A DNA stretch of 64,000 nucleotides from Desulfosarcina ovata subsp. ovata (GCF_009689005.1 NZ_AP021879.1:6543724-6607723); one strand, 5' to 3'; counted from the first letter of the stretch, positions 1 through 9,547 are shown. Translations and numbers: made by a program. The notes: generated by a model from the letters alone, not told the origin.

Positions 1-2
1 CT

Positions 3-2408
3 TCTCACTACGGCCGGATCTGTCCCATCGAGACCCCTGAAGGGCCCAACATCGGTCTTATCGTGTCCCTCAGCACCTATGCGAAGGTGAACGATTTCGG
101 GTTTATCGAAACCCCTTACCGGGTTGTCGATAACGCCACCGTATCCAAGGACGTGCGATTTCTCAGTGCTTTTGAGGAAAAAGATCACCCCATTGCCCAG
201 GCGAATGCGCCCATTGATGATGCGTCGGTTTACATCAATCCGACGGTCACTTCGCGGGTGGCCGGTGAATTCATGATGGTTGACCGCGAACGCATCGAGT
301 TGATGGATATTTCGCCCAATCAGCTGGTCAGCGTGTCGGCCTCGCTGATTCCTTTCCTCGAAAATGACGACGCCAACCGCGCACTGATGGGGTCGAACAT
401 GCAGCGACAGGCGGTTCCCCTGATCAAGGCCGAGGCGCCGCTCGTGGGCACCGGCATTGAAGGCGTGGTGGCCAAAGACTCCGGTGTTACCATTGTCGCC
501 AAACGGGACGGCGAGGTGGTCGATGTGGATGCTTCGCGGATCGTTCTCAAACATGCCACGCCCGACGAACGCACCGGCAAACAGGTGTCCATCCACAACC
601 TGCTTAAGTTTGTACGTTCCAACCAGAACACCTGCTTCAACCAGCGTCCGATTGTCAAGAAACACCAGTTCGTCAAGGCCGGTGAAATCATTGCCGACGG
701 GCCTGCCACCGAGCAGGGAGAACTGGCCCTGGGCAAAAACGTTACCGTGGCCTTCATGCCTTGGGGAGGGTACAACTTCGAAGACTCCATCCTGGTCAGC
801 GAACGCCTGGTTCGGGACGGCGTCTATACATCGGTGCATATCGAAGAGTTCGAGGTGGTTGCCAGGGATACCAAACTGGGCAAGGAAGAGGTGACCCGCG
901 ACATCCCCAACGTCGGTGAGGAAGCACTGAAAAACCTGGATGACAGCGGAATCATTCGGCTGGGTGCGGAAGTCCAACAGGGCGATATCCTGGTGGGCAA
1001 GATCACGCCCAAAGGGGAAACCCAGCTTTCACCGGAAGAAAAGTTGCTCAGGGCGATTTTCGGAGAGAAGGCCGGTGATGTCAAGGATACCTCTTTGCGG
1101 GTGCCGCCGGGTGTCGAAGGCATCGTTATTGACGCCAAAATATTTTCTCGTCGGGGTGTGGAAAAGGATGAGCGGACCTTGGCGATCGAGGCGGCCGAAA
1201 TAGCCGGCATGGAGAAAAACAAAAACGACGAGATCAAAATCATCGGTCAAAGTGTTCGCTCGCAGTTGGAGAAAATGCTTGATGGACAACAGTGTGCGGC
1301 ACCACTGAAGAAAGGCAAGCGGATCTATCTGAACAAGAATGCCACCATTGAGGCGGGGAGCCTGGCCGAAATCCCCGTGGCCGATCTGGAAGGCCTGTTT
1401 TTCGATGATCCGGATTTGACCGAACGGGTCCATCAGGTCCTCGAGATCTACCGTGAGCAGGTCGATCGCTGCGAAAATGAGCTCGAAAACCGGCTGGGGC
1501 ATTTCGAGAAAGGCGACGAACTGCCCCCCGGCGTGATCAAAATGGTCAAGGTCTATGTGGCCATGAAACGCAAACTTTCCGTTGGCGACAAAATGGCCGG
1601 TCGCCACGGCAACAAAGGCGTGGTTTCCCGAATCCTGCCCATCGAAGATATGCCCTACTTTGCCGATGGGCGCACCGTGGACATGGTGCTCAACCCGCTG
1701 GGCGTACCCTCTCGAATGAATGTCGGCCAGATCCTCGAAATTCATCTGGGCCTTGCGGCCAAGGGGTTGGGCGACCAGCTCAATGCCCTGCTCGATGCGC
1801 AGCAGGTCGATGCTATCCGCGGCAAACTGAATAATATTTTCGGCGAGGCGGCCGGTGATGTGGAGAACATGGACGCCGCCGATGTCGTAGCCCTGGCCGG
1901 CCATTATAGAAATGGCGTTCATATGGCAACACCGGTATTCGACGGGGCCAAGGAAGAGGAAATCAAAACCCTGTTGTCTGAGGCCGATTTGAGCCCGACC
2001 GGACAGACGACGCTTTACGACGGCCATACCGGCGAAGCGTTTAAGGAGAAGATCACCGTCGGCACGATGTATATGCTCAAGCTTCATCACCTGGTCGATG
2101 ACAAGATCCATGCCCGCTCCATCGGGCCCTATTCACTGGTTACCCAACAGCCCCTTGGCGGCAAGGCCCAGTTTGGCGGTCAACGGCTCGGAGAGATGGA
2201 AGTCTGGGCCATGGAGGCTTACGGGGCCGCACACGCCCTGCAGGAGTTTCTGACCGTCAAGTCCGATGACATGGCCGGCCGGACGCGCATGTACGAAAAG
2301 ATCGTCAAGGGCCAGAATGTGCTGGAACCGGGGATTCCCGAGTCGTTCAAGGTGCTCACCAAGGAACTCCAGAGCCTGGGGCTGGACGTATCCCTCCTGG
2401 AGGAGTAA
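3..2408 (+). CDS. rpoB: RNA polymerase subunit beta, C-terminal part
   Basis: This is the beta subunit of RNA polymerase, which forms one side of the catalytic cleft. The window opens inside the gene: the reading frame starts at base 3 with SHYGRICPIETPEGPNIGLI, the rifampicin cluster II region (about E. coli residue 550), and runs 801 codons to TAA. Visible conserved blocks include the catalytic-side GDKMAGRHGNKGV segment near 1590 and the C-terminal clamp region ending GLDVSLLEE. The N-terminal half and the main rifampicin cluster I lie outside the window. rpoC follows after 69 bp on the same strand, the standard rpoBC order. The first in-frame GTG at 63 is internal, not a start. Confidence 0.98.
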   Translation, partial: SHYGRICPIETPEGPNIGLIVSLSTYAKVNDFGFIETPYRVVDNATVSKDVRFLSAFEEKDHPIAQANAPIDDASVYINPTVTSRVAGEFMMVDRERIELMDISPNQLVSVSASLIPFLENDDANRALMGSNMQRQAVPLIKAEAPLVGTGIEGVVAKDSGVTIVAKRDGEVVDVDASRIVLKHATPDERTGKQVSIHNLLKFVRSNQNTCFNQRPIVKKHQFVKAGEIIADGPATEQGELALGKNVTVAFMPWGGYNFEDSILVSERLVRDGVYTSVHIEEFEVVARDTKLGKEEVTRDIPNVGEEALKNLDDSGIIRLGAEVQQGDILVGKITPKGETQLSPEEKLLRAIFGEKAGDVKDTSLRVPPGVEGIVIDAKIFSRRGVEKDERTLAIEAAEIAGMEKNKNDEIKIIGQSVRSQLEKMLDGQQCAAPLKKGKRIYLNKNATIEAGSLAEIPVADLEGLFFDDPDLTERVHQVLEIYREQVDRCENELENRLGHFEKGDELPPGVIKMVKVYVAMKRKLSVGDKMAGRHGNKGVVSRILPIEDMPYFADGRTVDMVLNPLGVPSRMNVGQILEIHLGLAAKGLGDQLNALLDAQQVDAIRGKLNNIFGEAAGDVENMDAADVVALAGHYRNGVHMATPVFDGAKEEEIKTLLSEADLSPTGQTTLYDGHTGEAFKEKITVGTMYMLKLHHLVDDKIHARSIGPYSLVTQQPLGGKAQFGGQRLGEMEVWAMEAYGAAHALQEFLTVKSDDMAGRTRMYEKIVKGQNVLEPGIPESFKVLTKELQSLGLDVSLLEE

Positions 2409-2477
2409 GCGGGGCCGCGTGGAAAGAGTGACCTGCCACCTGACCCATCATCCTTAACGCCTTTAAAGGAAACAGTT

Positions 2478-5400
2478 ATGGAAACACTATACGATTTTTT
2501 CTCCAAGCCGACAGACCCCCGGCGCTATACCGGCGTCAAAGTCTCGCTGGCTTCTTCCGACCAGATCCGGCAATGGTCCCATGGCGAGATCAAAAAACCG
2601 GAGACCATAAATTATCGAACCTTCAAGCCGGAACGCGACGGACTGTTCTGTGCAAAGATCTTCGGGCCGACCAAGGACTACGAATGCAACTGCGGTAAAT
2701 ATAAGCGGATGAAGCATCGCGGAGTGATCTGCGAGAAGTGCGGCGTCGAGGTTATTCAGTCCAAGGTCCGCCGTGAGCGCATGGGGCATATCGAACTGGC
2801 CACTCCGGTTTCGCATATCTGGTTCCTCAAGAGCCTGCCCAGCAAGATCGGCAACCTTCTCGATATCACGCTCAAAAATATGGAGAAGGTGCTCTATTTT
2901 GACTCCTATATCGTCATTGACCCCAAGGACACCGCCCTGACCCGGGGCCAACTGTTGTCCGACGAGAAATACCAGGAAGCCATCGATACGTACGGCTTTG
3001 GCAAGTTCGAGGCCGGTATCGGTGCGGAAGCCGTCAAGGTCCTTTTGGAAAGTATCGAGCTGGACGAACTCTATCAGGAACTGCGCAAGGATATCCGCGC
3101 CACCAGCAGTGTGGCCAAACGGCAGAAACTCTCCAAGCGCCTCAAGATCGTGGATGCGTTCATGCGTTCGGGGCTGGAGCCGGTCTGGATGATCATGGAT
3201 GTCATCCCGGTGCTGCCGCCTGACCTGAGGCCCCTGGTTCCATTGGAAGGCGGGCGTTTTGCGACTTCCGATCTCAATGACCTTTACCGGCGGGTGATCA
3301 ACCGCAACAACCGGCTCAAGCGGCTCATGGATCTGAAGGCGCCGGAAATCATCGTGCGCAACGAAAAACGGATGCTGCAGGAGTCGGTGGACGTGCTCTT
3401 TGACAATGGCCGCCATGGCCGTGTGATCACGGGCACCAACAAACGGCCGCTCAAATCCCTGAGTGATACCCTCAAAGGCAAGCAGGGCCGGTTCCGGCAG
3501 AACCTTTTGGGCAAACGCGTGGATTACTCTGGACGTACGGTCATCACCGTCGGGCCGAACCTGCGGTTGCATCAGTGCGGGCTGCCCAAGAAGATGGCCC
3601 TGGAGCTGTTCAAACCCTTTGTCTACTACCGGCTGGAGCAAAAGGGACTGGTTTCGACCGTGAAAAGTGCCAAGAAGATGGTCGAGCGCGAAGTCCCGGA
3701 GGTGTGGGACACCCTGGATGAAGTGGTCAAGGAGTACCCGGTGATGCTCAACCGTGCACCGACCTTGCACCGACTGGGCATTCAGGCCTTTGAACCGACG
3801 CTGATCGAGGGCAAGGCCATTCAGCTTCATCCGCTGGTTTGTACGGCGTTCAATGCCGACTTCGACGGAGACCAGATGGCCGTGCATGTGCCGTTGTCCG
3901 TTGAATCCCAGATCGAAGCCCGCGTCCTGATGCTGGCCAGCAACAACATCCTGTCGCCGGCCAATGGCAGCCCGATCATTGTCCCCAGCCAGGACATCGT
4001 TCTGGGCTTATACTACATGACCCGCAGAAAAGATGGCTGCCGGGGTGAGGGCAAGGTTTTTGCCAATCCAGAAGAAGTCCGCGCCGCCTACGACGGCCGT
4101 GCCGTTGACCTGCATGCCAATATTATTGTGCGTATCGCCGGGCAGCGCGTGGAAACGTCCGTGGGGCGGATTCTGCTTTGGGAAATCATGCCCAAAGAAG
4201 AGGTGGTGCGGCTGCGGCACATCATGACCAGCGATCAGAAGACACTGGAAACCGCTATGGATGCCGCCAAGGCCGGAGAGGATTTCGAGGGGCTTGTCGA
4301 GACCTACTCGGAAAGCCCTGACAAGAAGAGTAACGGGGAGATCGGACTGCTCAGGCGAGAGGATATGATCCGTATTTTCGAGGCGGAGTCAGGCGATGTC
4401 GCCGCCCTGTTCCGGCTTTCCGAAAACGATTTTTCACCGATCATCTCGACCGCTACCGGATATCATTTTTTCCAGTTGATCGAGCGGCGACCGGAAATTC
4501 CATTTGAAACCATCAACAAGGTCATGGACAAGGGTGCCCTGCGCGGGCTGGTCGATTATGTCTACCGGAATCTCGGTCCCAAGGCGACGGTCATTCTGGC
4601 CGACCGGTTGAAAGACATCGGATACAAGTATTCGACCAAAGGCGGCCTTTCCATTTCCATCGATGCCATGATCATTCCGGATAAAAAGGGCGATATTCTC
4701 GGCCGTGCGGACAGACAAGTGGTGGAAATCGGCCGTCAGTATACCGAGGGTCTGATCACCCAGGGGGAGAAATACAACAAGGTCGTTGATATCTGGGCCA
4801 AGGCCACTGACGATGTGGCCAACGAAATGATGGACGCCATGAAGGTGGAGCCGGCGGTCGATGCCCAGGGCAACCCCAAACTGGATGACTCCGGTCAGGC
4901 GCTCATGGTCGAGAGTTTTAATCCCATTTACATGATGGCCGACTCCGGCGCCCGCGGCAGCAAGGACCAGATGCGTCAGCTGGCCGGTATGCGGGGGCTG
5001 ATGGCCAAGCCCTCCGGCGAGATTATCGAAACCCCGATTCAGGCCAACTTCCGTGAAGGGCTATCCGTGCTGCAGTACTTCATTTCCACCCATGGCGCCC
5101 GCAAAGGGTTGGCCGACACCGCATTGAAGACGGCCAACTCCGGTTACCTGACCCGGCGTCTGGCGGATGTGGCCCAGGATTGTGCCGTGGTGGAGGATGA
5201 CTGCGGGACCACCCTGGGCGTTGAGGTCGAACCCCTGCTCGAAGGCGGCGAAGTGATCCAGCGCCTCAGTGAGCGTATTCTGGGGCGGACCACCCTGAAT
5301 GACATTTTGGATCCGTTTACCGATGAGGTGATCATCCGGGGGGGCAAAGAGATTGACGAAAGTGATGCCCTGAAAATCGAAAATGCCGGCGTCACCAACG

Positions 5401-6887
5401 TGTTGATCCGATCGGTACTGACCTGCAAGACCAAACATGGCGTTTGCGCCAAATGTTACGGTCGTGATCTGGCCCACGGGCGGACGGTCGAGATGGGACA
5501 GGCTGTGGGGATCCTGGCCGCCCAGTCGATCGGTGAGCCCGGGACCCAGCTGACCATGCGCACCTTTCACATTGGTGGTACGGCCAGCCGGCGTGTGGAG
5601 CAGGCCGATATTCGTGCTCGGACCGTCGGGAAGATCAAGTTCGTGGATCTCAACGTGGTTAAAAATGCGGACAATGAACTGATCGTCATGAACCGCCGGG
5701 GTGGAGAATTCGCCATTGTGGGCGACACCGGCCGTGAGCGTGAACGATGTCCGGTTATCTATGGCGCCCACATCGTGGTGCAGGAAGGCCAGATGGTCAA
5801 TCCCGGCGATCTGTTGGCCGTCTGGGATCCCTTCACGACACCCATCATCACCGAGGTGCCCGGGAGCGTGAAATTTGGTGACCTGATTCCGGGAAAGACG
5901 ATCCAGGAAAAGGTCGACCCGGTTACCGGTAAATCCAGTCGTACCGTTATCGAGTCGAAAACCGCCGAAGAGCGCCCCCGCATCTCCATAAAAGGAGAGG
6001 ACGGCAAGACCGCCAGGCTTCCCAAAGGTTCGGGAATGGCACGCTATATCCTACCGGTGGATGCCATCGTTATGGTGGAGGAGGGCGATCCGGTAAAAGC
6101 TGGCGACATTATTGCCAAGCTGCCCCGAGCGACAACCAAAACCAAGGATATTACCGGTGGTCTTCCCCGGGTGGCCGAGCTCTTTGAAGTCAGAAAACCG
6201 AAGGAAGTCGCGGTATTGAGTGAAATTGACGGCTACGTTTCGATTTCCAAGGCCACCAAGAAAGGCAAGCAGCGGGTCACGATCTCACCGGTGGATGTGG
6301 GTGAGAAGAAGGAGTACCTGATCCCCCGCGGCAAGCATATCAATGTCTACGAGGGCGATTACATCAGGGCGGGAGAACCCCTGATCGGCGGGGCGGCCAA
6401 CCCTCAGGACATCCTGAAGATCAAAGGGGAAGTCGCCCTGGCCAAATACCTGGTTGACGAGGTTCAGGAAGTCTACCGCCTGCAGGGAGTGCGCATCAAC
6501 GACAAACACATCGAGGTGATTGTGCGTCAGATGATGCGACGGGTGAAAGTCACCGACATCGGCGACACCGACTTTATTCTTGAAGAACAGGTGGACAAAA
6601 TCACCTTTGAGGAAGCTAATGAGGCGATTATCGCCAAAGGTGGAAAGCCGGCGACGGCCGAGCCGTTGATTTTGGGGATCACCAAGGCGTCACTCAGCAC
6701 CGACAGCTTTATTTCAGCCGCTTCGTTTCAGGAGACCACCAAAGTGTTGACCGATGCCAGTATTGCCGGTTCGGTGGATGGGCTGCGGGGTCTCAAGGAG
6801 AATGTCATTATGGGGCGGATCATTCCCGCCGGAACCGGGGTTTCTGAATACCGAACTCTTGCCGTGACCGCAAACCGGACCGATTGA
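2478..6887 (+). CDS. rpoC: RNA polymerase subunit beta' with inserted parvulin domain
   Basis: This is the catalytic beta' subunit, 1469 residues. The N-terminal zinc site (CNCGKYKRMKHRGVICEKC) is present. The magnesium-binding NADFDGD loop is at residues 459-465 with Asp461, Asp463 and Asp465, and a second zinc site (CKTKHGVCAKC) follows. A sandwich-hybrid insertion sits in the trigger-loop region, as in other proteobacteria. Unusually, about 100 residues (574-673) are inserted where most proteins read directly from LLWxIxPK into the P(F/Y)xxxN segment. The insert has parvulin/PpiC hallmarks: RHI with His581, GEDFEGL, a YSESP turn, NGEIG and GYHFF with His663. The start ATG follows AAAGGA. 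The frame, GC content and flanking homology are continuous, so a misassembly is unlikely. Confidence 0.98.
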   Translation: METLYDFFSKPTDPRRYTGVKVSLASSDQIRQWSHGEIKKPETINYRTFKPERDGLFCAKIFGPTKDYECNCGKYKRMKHRGVICEKCGVEVIQSKVRRERMGHIELATPVSHIWFLKSLPSKIGNLLDITLKNMEKVLYFDSYIVIDPKDTALTRGQLLSDEKYQEAIDTYGFGKFEAGIGAEAVKVLLESIELDELYQELRKDIRATSSVAKRQKLSKRLKIVDAFMRSGLEPVWMIMDVIPVLPPDLRPLVPLEGGRFATSDLNDLYRRVINRNNRLKRLMDLKAPEIIVRNEKRMLQESVDVLFDNGRHGRVITGTNKRPLKSLSDTLKGKQGRFRQNLLGKRVDYSGRTVITVGPNLRLHQCGLPKKMALELFKPFVYYRLEQKGLVSTVKSAKKMVEREVPEVWDTLDEVVKEYPVMLNRAPTLHRLGIQAFEPTLIEGKAIQLHPLVCTAFNADFDGDQMAVHVPLSVESQIEARVLMLASNNILSPANGSPIIVPSQDIVLGLYYMTRRKDGCRGEGKVFANPEEVRAAYDGRAVDLHANIIVRIAGQRVETSVGRILLWEIMPKEEVVRLRHIMTSDQKTLETAMDAAKAGEDFEGLVETYSESPDKKSNGEIGLLRREDMIRIFEAESGDVAALFRLSENDFSPIISTATGYHFFQLIERRPEIPFETINKVMDKGALRGLVDYVYRNLGPKATVILADRLKDIGYKYSTKGGLSISIDAMIIPDKKGDILGRADRQVVEIGRQYTEGLITQGEKYNKVVDIWAKATDDVANEMMDAMKVEPAVDAQGNPKLDDSGQALMVESFNPIYMMADSGARGSKDQMRQLAGMRGLMAKPSGEIIETPIQANFREGLSVLQYFISTHGARKGLADTALKTANSGYLTRRLADVAQDCAVVEDDCGTTLGVEVEPLLEGGEVIQRLSERILGRTTLNDILDPFTDEVIIRGGKEIDESDALKIENAGVTNVLIRSVLTCKTKHGVCAKCYGRDLAHGRTVEMGQAVGILAAQSIGEPGTQLTMRTFHIGGTASRRVEQADIRARTVGKIKFVDLNVVKNADNELIVMNRRGGEFAIVGDTGRERERCPVIYGAHIVVQEGQMVNPGDLLAVWDPFTTPIITEVPGSVKFGDLIPGKTIQEKVDPVTGKSSRTVIESKTAEERPRISIKGEDGKTARLPKGSGMARYILPVDAIVMVEEGDPVKAGDIIAKLPRATTKTKDITGGLPRVAELFEVRKPKEVAVLSEIDGYVSISKATKKGKQRVTISPVDVGEKKEYLIPRGKHINVYEGDYIRAGEPLIGGAANPQDILKIKGEVALAKYLVDEVQEVYRLQGVRINDKHIEVIVRQMMRRVKVTDIGDTDFILEEQVDKITFEEANEAIIAKGGKPATAEPLILGITKASLSTDSFISAASFQETTKVLTDASIAGSVDGLRGLKENVIMGRIIPAGTGVSEYRTLAVTANRTD
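4197..4496 (+). other. Parvulin-type PPIase domain embedded in rpoC
   Basis: This marks the insert inside RpoC, residues 574-673. Compared with E. coli PpiC from memory, the order of motifs is the same: a beta strand ending in RHI (PpiC LHI), a helix, GEDFEGLVETYSESP (PpiC GADFGKLAKKHSICP), then NGEIGLLRREDM (PpiC GGDLGEFRQGQM), and a final GYHFFQLIERR (PpiC GYHIIKVLYRN). The two active-site histidines are kept (His581 and His663), and the PpiC cysteine position is serine, as in many parvulins. Whether it isomerises prolines, binds nascent peptide or is structural cannot be told from sequence. Confidence 0.85.
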
Positions 6888-6916
6888 TGGAGCGGATGCT
6901 GACTTTAAAAATATTA

Positions 6917-6945
6917 TTGACAAATGGAGTCGTAAACGATACTAA
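6917..6945 (+). promoter_or_regulatory. Candidate sigma70 promoter upstream of rpsL
   Basis: A perfect TTGACA (6917-6922) is followed 16-17 bp later by GATACT/TACTAA (6939-6945), a partial -10 match. It lies in the 112-bp gap between rpoC and rpsL, about 55 bp before the rpsL start, where a str-operon promoter is expected. The -35 is exact; the -10 is imperfect. Confidence 0.5.
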
Positions 6946-6999
6946 GCCAGTTTCTGTGCGCGACAAAAATGATGCCAAAGACCAGTTGAAGGGGTTATT

Positions 7000-7371
7000 A
7001 TGCCAACAATCAACCAGCTAGTACGTAAGGGCCGGAAAAGAGTAGAAAAAAAGACCAACACACCGGCGCTTAAAGGTGCACCTCAAAAAAGAGGGGTCTG
7101 TACCCGTGTCTATACATCAACACCCAAAAAGCCAAACTCGGCGTTGCGGAAAGTCGCCAGGGTGCGTTTGACCACTGGTGTGGAGGTCACGGCGTATATC
7201 CCCGGGATTGGGCACAATCTGCAGGAGCACTCGGTCGTATTGGTCCGTGGCGGCCGCGTCAAAGACCTTCCCGGTGTCCGTTATCACATTGTTCGTGGAA
7301 CCCTGGATACGCTTGGCGTGGATGGCCGGCGGCAGGGGCGGTCCAAGTATGGTGCCAAGCGGCCGAAATAG
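7000..7371 (+). CDS. rpsL: 30S ribosomal protein S12
   Basis: S12 sits at the decoding centre of the small subunit. The 123-residue length is normal. The decoding loops TPKKPNSALRKV and GGRVKDLPGVRYH carry lysine at the E. coli K43 and K88 positions, the streptomycin-sensitive form. The start ATG follows GAAGGGG. It is the first gene of the str cluster and is followed after 40 bp by rpsG; a candidate promoter lies just upstream. Confidence 0.98.
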   Translation: MPTINQLVRKGRKRVEKKTNTPALKGAPQKRGVCTRVYTSTPKKPNSALRKVARVRLTTGVEVTAYIPGIGHNLQEHSVVLVRGGRVKDLPGVRYHIVRGTLDTLGVDGRRQGRSKYGAKRPK

Positions 7372-7411
7372 TCCGGCTGATATTTGCTACTTAATTAAAA
7401 TGGTGTGAACT

Positions 7412-7882
7412 ATGCCGAGAAGAAGAGAAGTCCCTGAACGGGTAATCATCCCGGATGTTAAATACAACAGCAAGCTGGTCTCGAAATTTATTGCCTCCAT
7501 CATGCGCGATGGGAAGAAAAGCACCGCCGAAACATTGCTCTACGGCGCCTTTGATATTATCAGCGAGAAAACCAATGAAGAACCACTGAAGGTTTTCGAA
7601 AAGGCGCTCGACAATGTGAAACCGATGATCGAAGTCAAATCCAGGCGTGTGGGTGGATCGACATACCAGGTACCTACCGAAATCCGGCCTTCCCGCAGAA
7701 CAGCCCTGGGAATCCGCTGGGTCATCGGCTATGCGCGCAGTCGCGGGGAAAAAGGGTTCGACGCCAAACTGGCCGGGGAACTGATGGATGCTGCCAACAA
7801 TCGTGGCGCTTCGGTTAAAAAGCGCGAGGACACGCATAAGATGGCAGATGCCAACAAGGCTTTTGCCCATTACCGCTGGTAA
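7412..7882 (+). CDS. rpsG: 30S ribosomal protein S7
   Basis: S7 nucleates assembly of the 30S head and contacts the E-site tRNA. It is 156 residues, the usual length, beginning MPRRREVPER with the conserved VGGSTYQVPTEIRPSRR segment and ending in AFAHYRW. In most bacteria fusA (EF-G) follows directly; here the next gene is tuf after 127 bp, so the canonical rpsL-rpsG-fusA-tuf order is broken. Confidence 0.98.
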   Translation: MPRRREVPERVIIPDVKYNSKLVSKFIASIMRDGKKSTAETLLYGAFDIISEKTNEEPLKVFEKALDNVKPMIEVKSRRVGGSTYQVPTEIRPSRRTALGIRWVIGYARSRGEKGFDAKLAGELMDAANNRGASVKKREDTHKMADANKAFAHYRW

Positions 7883-7930
7883 GGACTTACTTCCATATAT
7901 TTTTTATCTGCACTAGGTTTTGAGCGGTGA

Positions 7931-7951
7931 TCAGGCCGATCCGCTGCCTGA
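7931..7951 (+). other. Small hairpin in the rpsG-tuf gap
   Basis: TCAGGC (7931-7936) and GCCTGA (7946-7951) form a perfect 6-bp stem with a 9-nt loop in the gap where fusA is normally found. No T-run follows, so it is not a standard terminator. It could be an mRNA processing or stability element, or simply residue of the rearrangement that removed fusA. Confidence 0.3.
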
Positions 7952-8009
7952 CGATCAAAGCCTATTGCCTTGTTGGGGTAACACTCCCCGTTAACAGGAG
8001 GACCGGGAG

Positions 8010-9203
8010 ATGGCGAAGGAAAAATTTGAGAGGACAAAGCCGCATGTCAACGTAGGTACGATCGGGCATATCGACCATGGCAAGACGACCCTGACGGCAG
8101 CGATCACCAAGCTGAGCGGGATGCGTGGGATGGCGGATTTCATTCCGTTCGACGAGATTGACAAGGCGCCCGAGGAGAAGGAGCGGGGGATCACGATTGC
8201 CACGGCCCACGTGGAGTACGAGACGGCCACTCGCCATTACGCGCACGTGGACTGCCCGGGCCATGCGGACTACATCAAGAACATGATTACCGGCGCCGCC
8301 CAGATGGACGGAGCGATTCTGGTGGTGGGCGCCGACGACGGCCCGATGCCCCAGACCCGTGAGCACATTCTTCTGGCCCGCCAGGTGGGTGTTCCCCGGA
8401 TCATCGTCTTTTTGAACAAATGCGACATGGTGGATGATGAAGAGCTGATCGAGCTGGTGGAGCTGGAGTTGCGGGAGCTTCTGGACAAGTACGAGTTTCC
8501 CGGTGACGACACGCCGATCATCCGTGGCAGCGCATTGAAGGCGCTGGAGAGTGACAGTGTGGACGCGGAAGAAGCGAAGTGCATTTTCGAGCTTCTGGAT
8601 GCGATTGACAGCTATATTCCGGAGCCGGAGCGCGACGTGGACAAACCGTTTTTGATGCCGATCGAAGACGTGTTCAGCATTTCCGGCCGGGGTACCGTGG
8701 TAACGGGCCGTGTGGAGCGCGGCATCATCCATGTGGGTGACAACGTAGAGATCGTGGGTATCCGCGAAACCGCCAAGACGGTATGTACCGGAGTGGAGAT
8801 GTTCCGCAAGCTGCTTGATGAAGGTCAGGCGGGGGACAACATCGGGGTATTGCTGCGCGGCACCAAGCGTGACGAAGTCGAACGCGGCCAGGTGGTGGCG
8901 GCACCGGGATCGATTACGCCGCACACGAAGTTCAAAGCCGAGGCGTACATTCTGAGCAAGGAAGAAGGAGGCCGTCACACCCCGTTTTTCAACGGTTATC
9001 GTCCGCAGTTTTATTTCCGGACCACGGACGTGACGGGGATTTTGAATCTTCCCGAGGGCGTTGAGATGGTGATGCCCGGTGACAACGTGGCCATCACGGC
9101 GGAGCTGATCACGCCGATCGCCATGGAGAAAGAGCTTCGGTTTGCCATCCGTGAGGGCGGTCGTACGGTCGGCGCCGGTGTCGTCAGCGAAATTATCGAA
9201 TAA
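8010..9203 (+). CDS. tuf: Elongation factor Tu
   Basis: EF-Tu is the GTPase that delivers aminoacyl-tRNA to the ribosome. At 397 residues it is full length. The G motifs are intact: GHIDHGKTTL (P loop), the DCPGHADYIKN switch II, NKCD for guanine specificity and GSALKALE. The start ATG follows AACAGGAGGACCGGGAG, a strong site. Its codon use is very uniform, as expected for a highly expressed gene. It is followed after 17 bp by rpsJ, so str and S10 clusters are joined. Confidence 0.98.
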   Translation: MAKEKFERTKPHVNVGTIGHIDHGKTTLTAAITKLSGMRGMADFIPFDEIDKAPEEKERGITIATAHVEYETATRHYAHVDCPGHADYIKNMITGAAQMDGAILVVGADDGPMPQTREHILLARQVGVPRIIVFLNKCDMVDDEELIELVELELRELLDKYEFPGDDTPIIRGSALKALESDSVDAEEAKCIFELLDAIDSYIPEPERDVDKPFLMPIEDVFSISGRGTVVTGRVERGIIHVGDNVEIVGIRETAKTVCTGVEMFRKLLDEGQAGDNIGVLLRGTKRDEVERGQVVAAPGSITPHTKFKAEAYILSKEEGGRHTPFFNGYRPQFYFRTTDVTGILNLPEGVEMVMPGDNVAITAELITPIAMEKELRFAIREGGRTVGAGVVSEIIE

Positions 9204-9220
9204 AAAGAGAGTCGGTAACA

Positions 9221-9532
9221 ATGATAATGAACTCCAAAATCAGGATCAGGCTGAAAGCTTACGATCACAAGCTTCTGGACCAGTCGGCCAGTGACATCTT
9301 CGACACGGCAAAAAAAACCGGTGCCAAAGTTGTCGGACCGATTCCACTGCCTACGAAAATAAATAAGTTTTGTGTCCTGCGCTCCCCCCACGTGGATAAA
9401 AAATCCAGGGAACAGTTCGAAATGCGGACTCATAAAAGGCTTCTTGATATTCTTGAGCCGACCCAGCAGACCGTTGATGCGCTGATGAAGCTTGATCTGT
9501 CTCCTGGCGTCGATGTGGAGATCAAACTTTAA
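9221..9532 (+). CDS. rpsJ: 30S ribosomal protein S10
   Basis: S10 is part of the 30S head and, as NusE, of transcription antitermination complexes. The conserved KIRIRLKAYDHKLLDQS opening and the C-terminal LDLSPGVDVEIKL are present. Two in-frame ATGs (9221 and 9227) precede this; the ribosome-binding site is weak (AGAGAG) and spaced better for 9221, giving 103 residues, but 9227 gives the more typical N-terminus. Confidence 0.97.
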   Translation: MIMNSKIRIRLKAYDHKLLDQSASDIFDTAKKTGAKVVGPIPLPTKINKFCVLRSPHVDKKSREQFEMRTHKRLLDILEPTQQTVDALMKLDLSPGVDVEIKL

Positions 9533-9547
9533 TACGGGATATGAGAG

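Noticed and set aside
1029..2111. A 360-codon open frame on the minus strand inside rpoB
   Set aside because: It mirrors the codon structure of rpoB, whose product is unmistakable; the antisense product is His/Gly-rich and resembles nothing.
2487..3887. A 466-codon antisense frame inside rpoC
   Set aside because: Same shadow effect of a GC-rich coding strand; no ribosome-binding site and no family resemblance.
4197..4496. The rpoC insert as an assembly error or a separate ppiC gene
   Set aside because: There is no start, stop or ribosome-binding site, the frame is kept across both edges and the total length is an exact multiple of three with normal codon use.
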